Below the pieces are notes generated by a model. It saw only the letters and a list, made by a program, of their open reading frames with translations, did not search any database and was not told the DNA's origin. A stretch of DNA of 64,000 nucleotides from Iodobacter fluviatilis (lineage in GTDB: Bacteria > Pseudomonadota > Gammaproteobacteria > Burkholderiales > Chitinibacteraceae). Positions 17,610 to 25,942 of this stretch are shown piece by piece. The DNA lies in assembly GCF_004194535.1 (NCBI RefSeq), contig NZ_CP025781.1, positions 1,674,001 to 1,738,000 of the forward strand, read 5' to 3'. The first letter of the stretch is position 1. Each line of letters opens with the position of its first letter. A program made the position numbers and the translations under genes.

Positions 17610-18329
17610 CTACTTAACACCAAGCAACAGCGCCATTTGCGCTTCAGATAGATAACACCATTCACCCTCAGGTAAATCCATCTCGGCTAGTTTCAAACCA
17701 CCAATTTCTGAGCGACGTAAGCCAGCGCAGTGATTGCCTGCCGCAGCTAACATGCGTTTGACTTGATGGTATTTACCTTGCTCCAGCACGATTTCCAGCT
17801 CGTTTTCACCCAGCTTTTGACAATGCACGGCGGCCAAAGGCGCGGGCTCATCATTAAGCTGCACACCTGCTAATAACAGGGCAATTAACTCATCGCTCAC
17901 TGGCTCGGCGGTCATCGCCACGTAAACCTTAGGCACATGACGCTTTGGTGAGGATTGGGCGTGGATAAATGCGCCATCATCCGACATCAACAAAAGGCCA
18001 GTGGTATCGTGATCTAGCCTGCCAACGGGCTGCACTTCGCGCCAATTAAACTGTTCAGGTAATAGCTTTAACACGCCTGGATGGTGGCTAGGTTTGCGTG
18101 AGCATTCATAATTTGCTGGTTTATTCAGTGCAATATAAACGTGTTCACGATAGGGCCAGCTTTCACCAAAAATGGTGAGTTCCAGCCCCGTAGTTTCAAA
18201 AGCGAGCTTAAAGTTGCTCACGATTTCACCGTTTACGGCCACTTCACCGTCGGTAATCATCTCGCGACAACCCTTGCGCGTACCAAAGCCCTGCGATTGC
18301 AGGATGCGATCTAATGTTAATTTGCTCAT
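17610..18329 (-). CDS. rsuA: 16S rRNA pseudouridine(516) synthase RsuA
   Basis: A 239-residue rRNA-modifying enzyme. Residues 1-60 form an S4 RNA-binding domain (LDRILQSQGFGTRKGCREMI). The RsuA/RluB catalytic motif is GRLDHDTTGLLLMSDDG with its catalytic Asp near residue 104. KVYVAM and EGKYHQVKRML-like segments (here EQGKYHQVKRMLAAAG) complete the family pattern. Length is close to E. coli RsuA (231), and there is no RluB-type basic tail. The target position is inferred from the family. Confidence 0.87.
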   Translation of the reverse strand: MSKLTLDRILQSQGFGTRKGCREMITDGEVAVNGEIVSNFKLAFETTGLELTIFGESWPYREHVYIALNKPANYECSRKPSHHPGVLKLLPEQFNWREVQPVGRLDHDTTGLLLMSDDGAFIHAQSSPKRHVPKVYVAMTAEPVSDELIALLLAGVQLNDEPAPLAAVHCQKLGENELEIVLEQGKYHQVKRMLAAAGNHCAGLRRSEIGGLKLAEMDLPEGEWCYLSEAQMALLLGVK

Positions 18330-18385
18330 GGGCGAATTTTACCGGATACACAGCGCCTAGGCGATATCATCAAATTAAAGCCAAT

Positions 18386-18426
18386 AAAAAACCGCGCTTA
18401 AGCCAGAGGCCAAGCGCGGTTTTTTT
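18386..18426 (-). terminator. Intrinsic terminator of the GDSL esterase gene
   Basis: A 14-bp stem (AAAAAACCGCGCTT with AAGCGCGGTTTTTT, 18386-18399 and 18412-18425) is U-rich on both strands. It lies just past the minus-strand esterase stop. Confidence 0.92.
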
Positions 18427-18437
18427 AAAGATAAAAC

Positions 18438-19646
18438 TTACTTCACAAAGCCTGAAGCCATTGCAGTACCTGCTGCAGTTTTACCTAGAATAGTATGCCC
18501 AGCAACCGTTGGGTGTACGCCATCGGCAAACAGATAAGTAATATCTGCATTAGCCGCTACCAAAGTTTTTGTGGAACAAGTGAGAGCGGATACTTTGGTT
18601 GGGTCTGTGGTTGGCGGCAGAGGGTTGATAGATGGCGTGGTGTCGTTATTGCACGCCATATTGCTTGTGTTAACCAAACCAAAGCTTACTGGGCTGGCAA
18701 TGGCTTTAGCCACAAGGTCTGCGGTATCTATAATCACCACTTGTTTCGCCGCGATTTCAGTAGCCAATGCTGCAGCAACCGCTTTGTTGTATTCAACTGA
18801 AAGCGTTGTTGCTAAGCCTTTCAAAGGTGTTGGCGCAAACTGAGGGGTAACGCCTAGATCTGGCATATTGGCATAGACCACTTTACTAGCGCCCATGGCA
18901 ATCAATGTTTTCACTTGCGTGACCATCGACGTTGCATTTTTGCCAATTTCGGTTGGAGCCGTTGTAGGGTTAATTTGCCCTGCAGCTACCCCTGCTAAGA
19001 AAGCAAAGAAATCATTTGGGCCACCTTGAATTAACACCAATTGACTGGCATTAAAACTGGTACGTGCCGCTTTATACTTGGCAATTTGGCCCTTGATCGA
19101 CAGCGCCGTTGCCGACTGGTAAGTCACGCCAGGGGCTACCGTTACAAGACCATTGCTAATCGCTTGACCCTTGGCATTTACAGTTAGCTCAGTATCAATT
19201 CTTGAGCCACCTTCTGCATAGGCACTACCACCTAGATCATAAATTTTACCCATAGCACCTGGTGTCCCCACTGGCGCACCCGTTGCTGGATTTAAGCCGC
19301 TGAAGTTAACTAAGCGATTAGGCGTTAAATTTAAGCCATACTCAGCGGCTAAAACCTCAGCCCAAACAGCACCTGGAGTTTGCTGATCAGGCTTACCAGG
19401 TACTTTAAGAAGGGGCTTGGTCGTAAACCGCAGACCCAGCGGCTGATCATTGGTCAAATCAGCATCTGCCGTAGTCGGGTTATACGTGCCGATATCGCTC
19501 AGGCTATCGCCAAAAGACACTACTTCTTTAATATTACGAGTATCCGCTGGGGTATTTGCATCTCCTCCACCACCACATGCAGCCAGCAAGGAGGTCAGTA
19601 GCAAAACAGCAAAGGGGCGGCTTGCCCGTGGCAGCGAAGAATTCAT
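18438..19646 (-). CDS. SGNH/GDSL-family esterase lipoprotein
   Basis: A 402-residue envelope esterase or lipase. The start is chosen by GGGAG placed 6 nt before the ATG. The lipobox LLAAC puts the lipid Cys near residue 24, followed by a Gly-rich spacer. Block I is VVSFGDSLSDIGTYN (catalytic Ser near residue 40), block III is GPNDFF and block V is FADGVHPTVAGH (Asp and His of the triad). Such enzymes hydrolyse short-chain esters or lipids at the cell surface. The gene is single, with its own terminator. Confidence 0.87.
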   Translation of the reverse strand: MNSSLPRASRPFAVLLLTSLLAACGGGGDANTPADTRNIKEVVSFGDSLSDIGTYNPTTADADLTNDQPLGLRFTTKPLLKVPGKPDQQTPGAVWAEVLAAEYGLNLTPNRLVNFSGLNPATGAPVGTPGAMGKIYDLGGSAYAEGGSRIDTELTVNAKGQAISNGLVTVAPGVTYQSATALSIKGQIAKYKAARTSFNASQLVLIQGGPNDFFAFLAGVAAGQINPTTAPTEIGKNATSMVTQVKTLIAMGASKVVYANMPDLGVTPQFAPTPLKGLATTLSVEYNKAVAAALATEIAAKQVVIIDTADLVAKAIASPVSFGLVNTSNMACNNDTTPSINPLPPTTDPTKVSALTCSTKTLVAANADITYLFADGVHPTVAGHTILGKTAAGTAMASGFVK

Positions 19647-20104
19647 GTAAATCTCCCGTATTATTGTGGTTAGCACCAGCCCGATGCTTTGTGTAAGAGC
19701 CAGACTGGATGTTACGAATCAAACGCGTGTTTGACAAGCCAAAACAGCCTAGGAATATCCCTAGGTAAGAGTTAACGAAGTCAAATAACTGACTAACGAT
19801 AAATTAGTGTAAAAATTTAGTAATATTGGCGAATTGCTATGTAATAGCAGCACATTCGCCTACTTTTAACCCTGCATATGCAATATTTTGTGCAATTTAG
19901 TTATCTTTCATAAGGAATGACCTTAGAAAACTAACTTGCGGATTCTGACAAACAGCAGGCAAAAAAGAGAGGATACTGACAAAACCGCCGATGATTTACT
20001 ACGCATTGATGTATTTAAACGACACACTGCCAGCAGCGCTTTCTTAAAGTAGCTCCAGATCAAAGAAAAACGATTATTTATGTGAATTTAAATCGACAGG
20101 CTGC
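19647..20104. other. Intergenic region upstream of the GDSL esterase gene
   Basis: About 460 bp with no supported gene. CCTAGGAATATCCCTAGG at about 19749-19766 is an inverted repeat 100 bp before the esterase start and might be an operator. The rest looks like decayed sequence. Confidence 0.4.
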
Positions 20105-20250
20105 TAGGGTCTGTTGACCTTTCATTCGCCATTGCGCTGATCCAGAAAACGGCCAAACACAAGACATGTGACGAAGGCAATAACGGGTTATTGTCAAAGA
20201 GCATAACGCAGTGAATAGCCATTTCCCTGCTCAGCCCTTCGGGTTTAGTC
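20105..20250 (+). repeat. Dispersed TIR element, copy 1 (3'-truncated)
   Basis: It starts TAGGGTCTGTTGACC. It shares the segment GACGAAGGCAATAACGGGTT...ATTGTC, the string GCATAACGCAGTGAAT and CAGCCCTTCGGGTTTAG with the copy at 55196. The palindrome CAATAACGGGTTATTG lies inside. The right half and right terminal repeat seen in the copy at 45831 are missing. Confidence 0.75.
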
Positions 20251-20306
20251 TCAGAGCAACAAGCCGCTAGATCACTCCTTCCACAGCATTACCTGTGCTT
20301 AAATCC

Positions 20307-21071
20307 ATGATCGAATTACTCGCATTATTCTTTGTGTCGCTCATTGCCAACATACTTTCCGCCCTTGCTGGTGGCGGTGCGGGCCTATTGCAGCTGCCCA
20401 TTTTGCTGTTTTTAGGCTTGGCTTTCCCCGTGGCGCTGGCTACGCATAAAGTGGCCAGCGTAGCGCTAGGCTTAGGCGCTACGATAAAGCACCTAAAAGC
20501 AGGCTCGCTCAACTGGCGTTTTGCCCTGCTGATTTTGGCAAGTGGCTTACCTGGTGTATTCATTGGCACACTGTTGGTATTACAAATTCCTGAGCGCTGG
20601 ACGCTACTGATCCTTGCCCTACTCACTAGCGGATTAGGTATTTACTCGCTGCTATCCCCCACGCTTGGGCAAGCGCCACAAAGCCGCCATCGCAGTGGCC
20701 TAGCACTTTGGCAGGGTGCGGTGGGCTTATTTTTAATCGGCATATTAAATGGCTCGTTTACCTCGGGTACGGGGCTATTTGTTACGCTGTGGCTGGTGCA
20801 TTGGTTTGGAATGGATTACAAACGGGCAGTGGCTTATACCATGGTATTGGTGGGCTTATTTTGGAATGGCGCGGGGGCTATTTCGCTGGCAATGCAAGCA
20901 GGCCTCTACTGGCCTTGGGTTCCCGTTTTGCTGATCGCCTCAGCCCTAGGTGGCTATTTAGGGGCGCACTGGGGCTTAAAACAAGGCAATCAGCTGATTA
21001 AGCGCTGCTTTGAAAGCGTTACCATCCTGACGGGAATTTCTCTACTCATTAAAACAATAAAGGTATGGTGA
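20307..21071 (+). CDS. TauE/SafE-family membrane transporter
   Basis: A 254-residue inner-membrane protein with about eight hydrophobic helices. The N-terminal half (SALAGGGAGLLQLPILLFLGL) and the second half (NGSFTSGTGLFVTLWLVHWFGMDYKRAVAYTM) show the duplicated Gly-rich pattern of the TauE/SafE family. Members move sulfite, sulfonates or other anions. A GTG four codons upstream is possible; neither start has a strong SD. It overlaps nudC slightly, so the two are likely co-transcribed, but no functional link is clear. Confidence 0.8.
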   Translation: MIELLALFFVSLIANILSALAGGGAGLLQLPILLFLGLAFPVALATHKVASVALGLGATIKHLKAGSLNWRFALLILASGLPGVFIGTLLVLQIPERWTLLILALLTSGLGIYSLLSPTLGQAPQSRHRSGLALWQGAVGLFLIGILNGSFTSGTGLFVTLWLVHWFGMDYKRAVAYTMVLVGLFWNGAGAISLAMQAGLYWPWVPVLLIASALGGYLGAHWGLKQGNQLIKRCFESVTILTGISLLIKTIKVW

Positions 21072-21898
21072 TGTGGCCTGTCGATTTTATTCCGCAATAT
21101 ATTCATACGACAGCAAGCGTGGACGCGCTATGCTTGGCGTTTATTGGTGATCAACTTTTAGTTAGCGCCGATGGCCAGCTGCCGCTAGCCACAGCGCTGC
21201 CTATTAGTGCCGAAATCAGTGTGCAAATAGGCGAATGCTCAGGCAAAGCCTGTATTTTATTAGCTTGGCCCAAAGAAACCCCACACTCCGATCAGCTACA
21301 GGCCATTGGCCTACGTAGTGCATGGGGCTTACTTGATAACAGCAGCTATTGGATTGCGGCCCGCGCCCAGCAACTGCTTACTTTTGATCGGCAGCATCGT
21401 TTTTGCGGCTGCTGCGGCACCGCCACCGCACGGATGCCAACAGAAACCGCGCGTGAATGCCCCGCCTGTCTGCACCGCAGCTATCCGCGGATTTCCCCCG
21501 CCATGATGGTGCTAATTAAAAAAGGCAGAGAGCTGCTGTTGGCCCGCTCCCCCCATTTTAGGCCGGGTATTTATAGCGCATTAGCAGGCTTTGTAGAGGC
21601 AGGTGAATCCCTAGAAGAATGCATTCATCGTGAAATTCATGAAGAGGTTGGGGTAAAAGTAGGCAAGCTAAGCTGGTTTGGCAGCCAAAGCCATCCCTTT
21701 CCCCACTCATTGATGCTTGCTTTTATTGCCGACTACAGCTCGGGTGAGATTATCCCCCAAGCCGATGAAATCGAAGATGCCCAATGGTTTAGCCCAGAAA
21801 ACCTGCCCGAGCTACCCAGCTCCTCCAGCATTGCCTACCGGCTGATCCAAGCAGGGCTAGCAAATATTTTGGCAGAAGACCATGCTAAGGCAGTCTAA
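21071..21898 (+). CDS. nudC: NAD+/NADH diphosphatase NudC
   Basis: A 275-residue Nudix hydrolase that cuts NADH and removes NAD caps from RNA. The start at 21071 is favoured because AAAGG is at better spacing than for the ATG two codons earlier. A zinc ribbon is present: FCGCCG near residue 111 and CPACLHRSYPR near 128-138. The Nudix box GFVEAGESLEECIHREIHEEVG (about 174-195) is complete, and the SQSHPFPHSLM segment that marks NudC follows. Length is near E. coli NudC (257). Confidence 0.92.
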   Translation: MWPVDFIPQYIHTTASVDALCLAFIGDQLLVSADGQLPLATALPISAEISVQIGECSGKACILLAWPKETPHSDQLQAIGLRSAWGLLDNSSYWIAARAQQLLTFDRQHRFCGCCGTATARMPTETARECPACLHRSYPRISPAMMVLIKKGRELLLARSPHFRPGIYSALAGFVEAGESLEECIHREIHEEVGVKVGKLSWFGSQSHPFPHSLMLAFIADYSSGEIIPQADEIEDAQWFSPENLPELPSSSSIAYRLIQAGLANILAEDHAKAV

Positions 21899-22068
21899 TT
21901 AACGGATGCTATGCAGCAGTATTGGCCAAAACATGATCCACGCAAAAAAACCTACTGCCGCGATACTCAAATACGCAAGATAGGGGCACTGCACTGCGCC
22001 GCTAAGATACTTTGGTAAAAAATATAAACCACGGGCCTAAACCAGCGTTTTTCCTCAATGGAAACAAG

Positions 22069-22309
22069 ATGCATACCCCATCCCCCAGCAGCAGCTCTTT
22101 CCGCCTTGGCGTGGTTTTAGACGTTTTTGCCGCAGTGTTTTACCGATCTACGCCACCGCAGCCGCGATGAGCCGGATTGGTGCCAGTCGTACTGCCATCA
22201 TCGGCAGTCTTGGGCCCATGTTGTCTATTTTATTAAGCATCATTATTTTGGACGAACACCTCAGCCCTATCCAATGACTGGAGGTTTGGATTGTGGGGAA
22301 AAAGTCATA
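22069..22309 (+). pseudogene. EamA/DMT transporter remnant with internal deletion and stop
   Basis: An ATG opens with MHTPSPSSSSFRLGVVLD and FAAVFY, like the N-terminus of a DMT permease. After about 75 nt the homologous-looking text continues in another frame as VLPIYATAAAMSRIGASRTA, then GPMLSILLSIIILDEHLSP. This is the C-terminal transport region. A TGA sits where Trp is expected, then the frame closes at TAA. Most of the middle of the gene is missing. It is therefore a decayed gene made of two fused ends, not a short functional protein. Confidence 0.7.
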
Positions 22310-22406
22310 AAAGCTGAATCAATCTAAGCAAGCCTAGTCTTAAGCCCTATTGAGCAATTTAATCAACAAAGTAAACAACGGCAGCACGACTATATACGGA
22401 AGGTGT

Positions 22407-23375
22407 ATGAAACTCTGGAACTCACTAACAGCACTATTTAAACCTACGGTATTTAGCTGCGATCCAAGCTTACTCAATGCCTTAGCAGATATTGCAAATC
22501 CACGAATTAAGCTTGCTAGCCGCTATCAAGCAAGGCTACAAAATGCCTGTGCCATTGCGGTTTCTTGGAGTGGCCGCAGCGTGGCGCTGCTGCCTGCGCC
22601 CGTTGAATTATCCAGCAGTAGCTGGAACACCGAGCCCCACACCCATGCCGCATTTGGCACCAGCGAAAGTGTGCAAGAAACCATTAGCCATTCGGAAGAA
22701 GCCCAAACTTGGTTTGCCCAAAACCCACTGGCCGATCATGCCTACGCCGTACTGGTGATGCAAAGCCAGCTGCAACAACGCTATGGTATGGAAGTATTTG
22801 GCGATAGCGTGCGCCAAGATGTAGCGCAACAGGTTTTTGTGTGCCGAGCCCAACAGTTGAGCCAAGTAGCAGGCAGCATCGATGAATTACACAGTAAACT
22901 AGGCCAACGTCTACTCAAACTGGTAGCCAGCCATGCTGCTTGGCATATTGAAGCGAGAGAACAATTTAAGCGCCAATTAGAAGCCGAGCTTGAGCAAGTA
23001 AGGATCAGCTGGCGCTATTGCAAACCGACCGAAGCACGCTATGCCGCACTTACCCAACAAGTTAATCAGCTCTCTACAGAATTCAACGCCTGCCGCAGTG
23101 CCTTAGAGCCAGAGGCGATGTTGGCGCTGCTAGAAACCTCGCTTACCGATGCCAATAGCCATATCAAGCTAGAAACTCAGCGCTTAAATCTCAATAAAAT
23201 GGGCGTAGTAGTCAGTAACGATGCCGATGCCGATGCAGCCGAAATCACCCTCAGCCACGTATTAGCTGAACGCGGGCAGTGGCTGGATAGAACCATCGTA
23301 CCGGTTAAAATCCTCCGCACAGATATCATCCCACCAAAAGACTTCAGCCAGCGGCTGGATGAGGTGTTGTTTTAA
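22407..23375 (+). CDS. Uncharacterised protein, 322 aa
   Basis: Not recognised. The start at 22407 follows GGAAGG closely; 19 upstream codons are open but unsupported. There is no signal peptide or long membrane helix. Residues 10-90 look globular (SLLNALADIANPRIKL, then NACAIAVSWSGRSVALL). A middle region of about 120-270 is Gln/Glu/Ala-rich and helical, probably a coiled coil (QQRYGMEVFGDSV, then EAREQFKRQLEAELEQ). The end (VPVKILRTDIIPPKDF) is extended. Codon use looks like that of its neighbours. It stands alone between the DMT remnant and a LysR gene. Confidence 0.75.
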   Translation: MKLWNSLTALFKPTVFSCDPSLLNALADIANPRIKLASRYQARLQNACAIAVSWSGRSVALLPAPVELSSSSWNTEPHTHAAFGTSESVQETISHSEEAQTWFAQNPLADHAYAVLVMQSQLQQRYGMEVFGDSVRQDVAQQVFVCRAQQLSQVAGSIDELHSKLGQRLLKLVASHAAWHIEAREQFKRQLEAELEQVRISWRYCKPTEARYAALTQQVNQLSTEFNACRSALEPEAMLALLETSLTDANSHIKLETQRLNLNKMGVVVSNDADADAAEITLSHVLAERGQWLDRTIVPVKILRTDIIPPKDFSQRLDEVLF

Positions 23376-23438
23376 TTTTTCCACCCCAAGCCAAGCTATT
23401 GTAGGGGGCCTCCCGCCAAATAAAGCCTTTGACCACGA

Positions 23439-24380
23439 CTACAAGAGCTTAAGTTCGCCCCCACCCAACAACGCCCCGCGCTCTGGCTGAGCAAACCAAG
23501 CGCAAAAAAAATCGATTAAGGCCCGCTGCTTAGCAGGCTGAGGCAAGCGCTGCGGGTAGACCAAATATAGCGATTGCGCAGGCAGGCTAAAATCAGGCAA
23601 AAGCAGTTGCAATTGTCTGCTGGCCAAATCAGCAGCAATTAAGTAATGCGGCAAGCAGGCCGCACCCGCACCAGCCAGCGCTAAATTGCGCAGCAAACCA
23701 TAATCGCAAACTCTTAAATCGGCCTTGATATCCACCGCATGCAGCTCTTTGCCACGGCTAAACGCCCAATGACAAGGGTCTTTAAAATGATAATTAGCCA
23801 AGCATGCCCAGCCTTGCAAATCAGCAGGGCTGCTCAACGGTGACGATGCAGCAATCCGCTCTGCCGATGCCACTAGGCATAGCTCAGCCACCGCTAGCGG
23901 CTTAGACACCAATCGTTCATGCCCCAAATAGCCCGATCGCACGGCTAAATCATAGCCATCGTGCTCTAAATCTCTAGGCTCACGACTTACATCCAGCTCC
24001 ACCTCTAATCGTGGATAACGCTGCTGTAAATCCAATAAAAATTGCGCCATAAACACTCCGCCAAAGCTGGTTGGCACGGTGATACGCAATAAGCCTGCCA
24101 CTTCGGTACGCAAATCCACCACCGCCTGCTGAGCGGCAAAAACCTGCTGCTGCCACGATTGGCAATGCGCCAAATACACCCGCCCTGCCTCAGTGAGATT
24201 GAGTTTGCGCGTAGTGCGATAAAAAAGATCAACCTCTAGCAGATTCTCTAGTTGCGATACTTGGCGGCTGGCATAGGATTTAGAACAGCCTAAAATTTCT
24301 GCCGCCCGCGTAAAGCTCCCCTCCTTCGCCACACAGGCAAAGGTATTGGCCCAAATGACTTGCTGATTGATTGTTTCCAT
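23439..24380 (-). CDS. LysR-family transcriptional regulator
   Basis: A 313-residue LTTR. The HTH is at residues 10-65 (FACVAKEGSFTRAAEILGCSKSYASRQVSQLENLL) and the substrate-binding domain at 90-300. It is divergent from the SDR gene at 24500, with 119 bp between the starts. That gap carries an imperfect palindrome (24420-24462). By the usual LTTR pattern it probably controls that SDR gene and itself. The effector is not predictable. Confidence 0.9.
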   Translation of the reverse strand: METINQQVIWANTFACVAKEGSFTRAAEILGCSKSYASRQVSQLENLLEVDLFYRTTRKLNLTEAGRVYLAHCQSWQQQVFAAQQAVVDLRTEVAGLLRITVPTSFGGVFMAQFLLDLQQRYPRLEVELDVSREPRDLEHDGYDLAVRSGYLGHERLVSKPLAVAELCLVASAERIAASSPLSSPADLQGWACLANYHFKDPCHWAFSRGKELHAVDIKADLRVCDYGLLRNLALAGAGAACLPHYLIAADLASRQLQLLLPDFSLPAQSLYLVYPQRLPQPAKQRALIDFFCAWFAQPERGALLGGGELKLL

Positions 24381-24419
24381 ATAGGCAACACACGGTTGAT
24401 ATTTAAGCTAATTATCACT

Positions 24420-24462
24420 GATTAAAGATCGTTTATCCTCGATTTTATAAACAATCTTAATC
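24420..24462. promoter_or_regulatory. Palindromic site between LysR and SDR genes (candidate LTTR operator)
   Basis: GATTAAAGATCGTTTAT (24420-24436) is matched by ATAAACAATCTTAATC (24447-24462) in inverted orientation with one mismatch and one gap. It lies midway between the two divergent starts, where LTTR recognition sites are found. Confidence 0.65.
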
Positions 24463-24499
24463 ACACGGGGCTATAAGCCTCACACTTAAAGAGAACAAT

Positions 24500-25099
24500 A
24501 TGAAAATTCTAGTTATCGGAGCCAATGGCACAGTGGGCAAAGCCGTAGTTGCAGAGCTTGCATCCCGCCACCAGATCATTACTGCAGGGCGCAATAGTGG
24601 CGATTATCGAGTCGATCTAAAAGACTCAGCCAGCATCACTGCGCTATTTAAAGAGATAGGTAAGGTAGACGCAGTAGTTTCTGCAGCGGGAAATGTACAC
24701 TTTGCGCCACTGGCCGAATTTAGCGCCGATAACTACGCCATTGGCATAAATGACAAACTGATGGGTCAGGTAAATCTGGCATTAGCAGCGCAGGAAGCAC
24801 TAAATGATGGTGGCTCCATTACCCTAACCAGCGGCATTTTAAGCAGCGACCCAATCCGCTTTGGCAGTAGTGCCAGCATGGTCAATGCCGCCATCGACGG
24901 TTTTGTTCGCTCAGCAGCCATTGAGCTGCCACGCGGCATTCGCATCAATAGTATTAGCCCCACTTTGCTAGAAGAATCGCTAGAAAACTACGGCCCGTAT
25001 TTTCAAGGCTTTAACACTGTCCCCGCAGCAAAAGTGGCACGAGCTTATAGCAAAAGCGTGGAAGGCGCCCAGACTGGGCAGGTTTATGCAGTGAATTGA
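24500..25099 (+). CDS. Short-chain dehydrogenase (atypical SDR)
   Basis: A 199-residue oxidoreductase. The Rossmann start is KILVIGANGTVGKAVVAEL (GxxGxxG type) at residues 2-20. VDAVVSAAGNVHF provides the NxAG-like motif in altered form. The catalytic region is unusual: the usual YxxxK is not obvious, and SASMVNAAIDGFVRSAAIEL sits where Y and K are normally found. The C-terminal GAQTGQVYAVN is family-like. Such short SDRs are common partners of divergent LysR genes. Substrate unknown. Confidence 0.82.
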   Translation: MKILVIGANGTVGKAVVAELASRHQIITAGRNSGDYRVDLKDSASITALFKEIGKVDAVVSAAGNVHFAPLAEFSADNYAIGINDKLMGQVNLALAAQEALNDGGSITLTSGILSSDPIRFGSSASMVNAAIDGFVRSAAIELPRGIRINSISPTLLEESLENYGPYFQGFNTVPAAKVARAYSKSVEGAQTGQVYAVN

Positions 25100-25112
25100 T
25101 TTTAGTAGTGAT

Positions 25113-25158
25113 GGGCTACGGGCTTGCCGCCAAAGCTATCTTCTTTGGGATAAGGGTA
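25113..25158. repeat. Hairpin between convergent SDR genes
   Basis: TGGGCTAC (about 25113) and GTAGCCCA (about 25151) form an 8-bp stem around about 30 nt. It lies between the convergent genes ending at 25099 and 25174. It could act as a weak bidirectional terminator and resembles the other GTAGGG/GTAGCC hairpins in the window. Confidence 0.45.
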
Positions 25159-25173
25159 GCCCACCCTAGCTCT

Positions 25174-25887
25174 CTACAGCACATCCTCAACGCTATAACG
25201 CTCACCACCCTGAGGCGATGCAGCCAAACGTTTGACTAGCGCTGCCGCCACATCCTGTGGCTGGCGCAAGAGGCCCTGTTGTTTGCGGGCGATATACCGC
25301 CCAACATCAGGGAACTCGGCGGTGCTGCGTGAGCGAATTTCGGCCTGCATTTCGGTATCCATCACGCCTGGATCAAAATTAACACACGTGACCGGATAGC
25401 GAGCAAGACTTTGCTCTGCTGCCAGCGCCCGAATAAAATGCTCTAAACCTGCCTTGCTAGCACAATATAAAGACCAACTACCATAGCCACGCAGTGCTGC
25501 GCCGGATGAAATTTGCACTAGCGTTTTTGGCACAGCCGTATCGCCAAAATGGCGAATAAACGCTGCAATAATACGAATTGCCGAGTTGAAATTAACATTC
25601 AAATTAAAGGTAATGGCCTCATCACTAATGGCAGAAACGGGTGCGAGCGGGCTAAGCATGCCAGCGTTATTAATCAGTAGCACTTCTTCCCAAGGCTGGC
25701 TAGCGAGCTGGCTAAATGCTTGATCAGCTACGCTAGCCGCATCGCCAGCGGCTAAATCCACGCCAATATGCCCGCTACTGCTACCACTGCGCGAAAACTC
25801 ACAAACATGCCAGCCCAAGCCTTGATACACATCCACCAAAGCCGCGCCTAAGCCCTGCGATCCACCGGTAATGCAAAGAAGTTTCAT
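25174..25887 (-). CDS. SDR-family NAD(P)-dependent oxidoreductase
   Basis: A 237-residue classical SDR, similar in shape to sepiapterin reductase or benzil reductase. The cofactor motif is TGGSQGLGAAL (residues 7-17). NNAG follows near 92 (LLINNAGMLSP). The catalytic set is Ser in QISSGAA, Tyr in SLYCASKAGLEHF and Lys four residues later. PGVMDTEMQ is the usual loop after the active site. The gene is convergent with the preceding SDR and upstream of the CNNM gene's stop. Substrate cannot be assigned. Confidence 0.85.
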   Translation of the reverse strand: MKLLCITGGSQGLGAALVDVYQGLGWHVCEFSRSGSSSGHIGVDLAAGDAASVADQAFSQLASQPWEEVLLINNAGMLSPLAPVSAISDEAITFNLNVNFNSAIRIIAAFIRHFGDTAVPKTLVQISSGAALRGYGSWSLYCASKAGLEHFIRALAAEQSLARYPVTCVNFDPGVMDTEMQAEIRSRSTAEFPDVGRYIARKQQGLLRQPQDVAAALVKRLAASPQGGERYSVEDVL

Positions 25888-25942
25888 CTATTGGCCGCCT
25901 ATTGATTAGCTAAGAAAAAGTAATCATCGTATTTCTTAGCCC

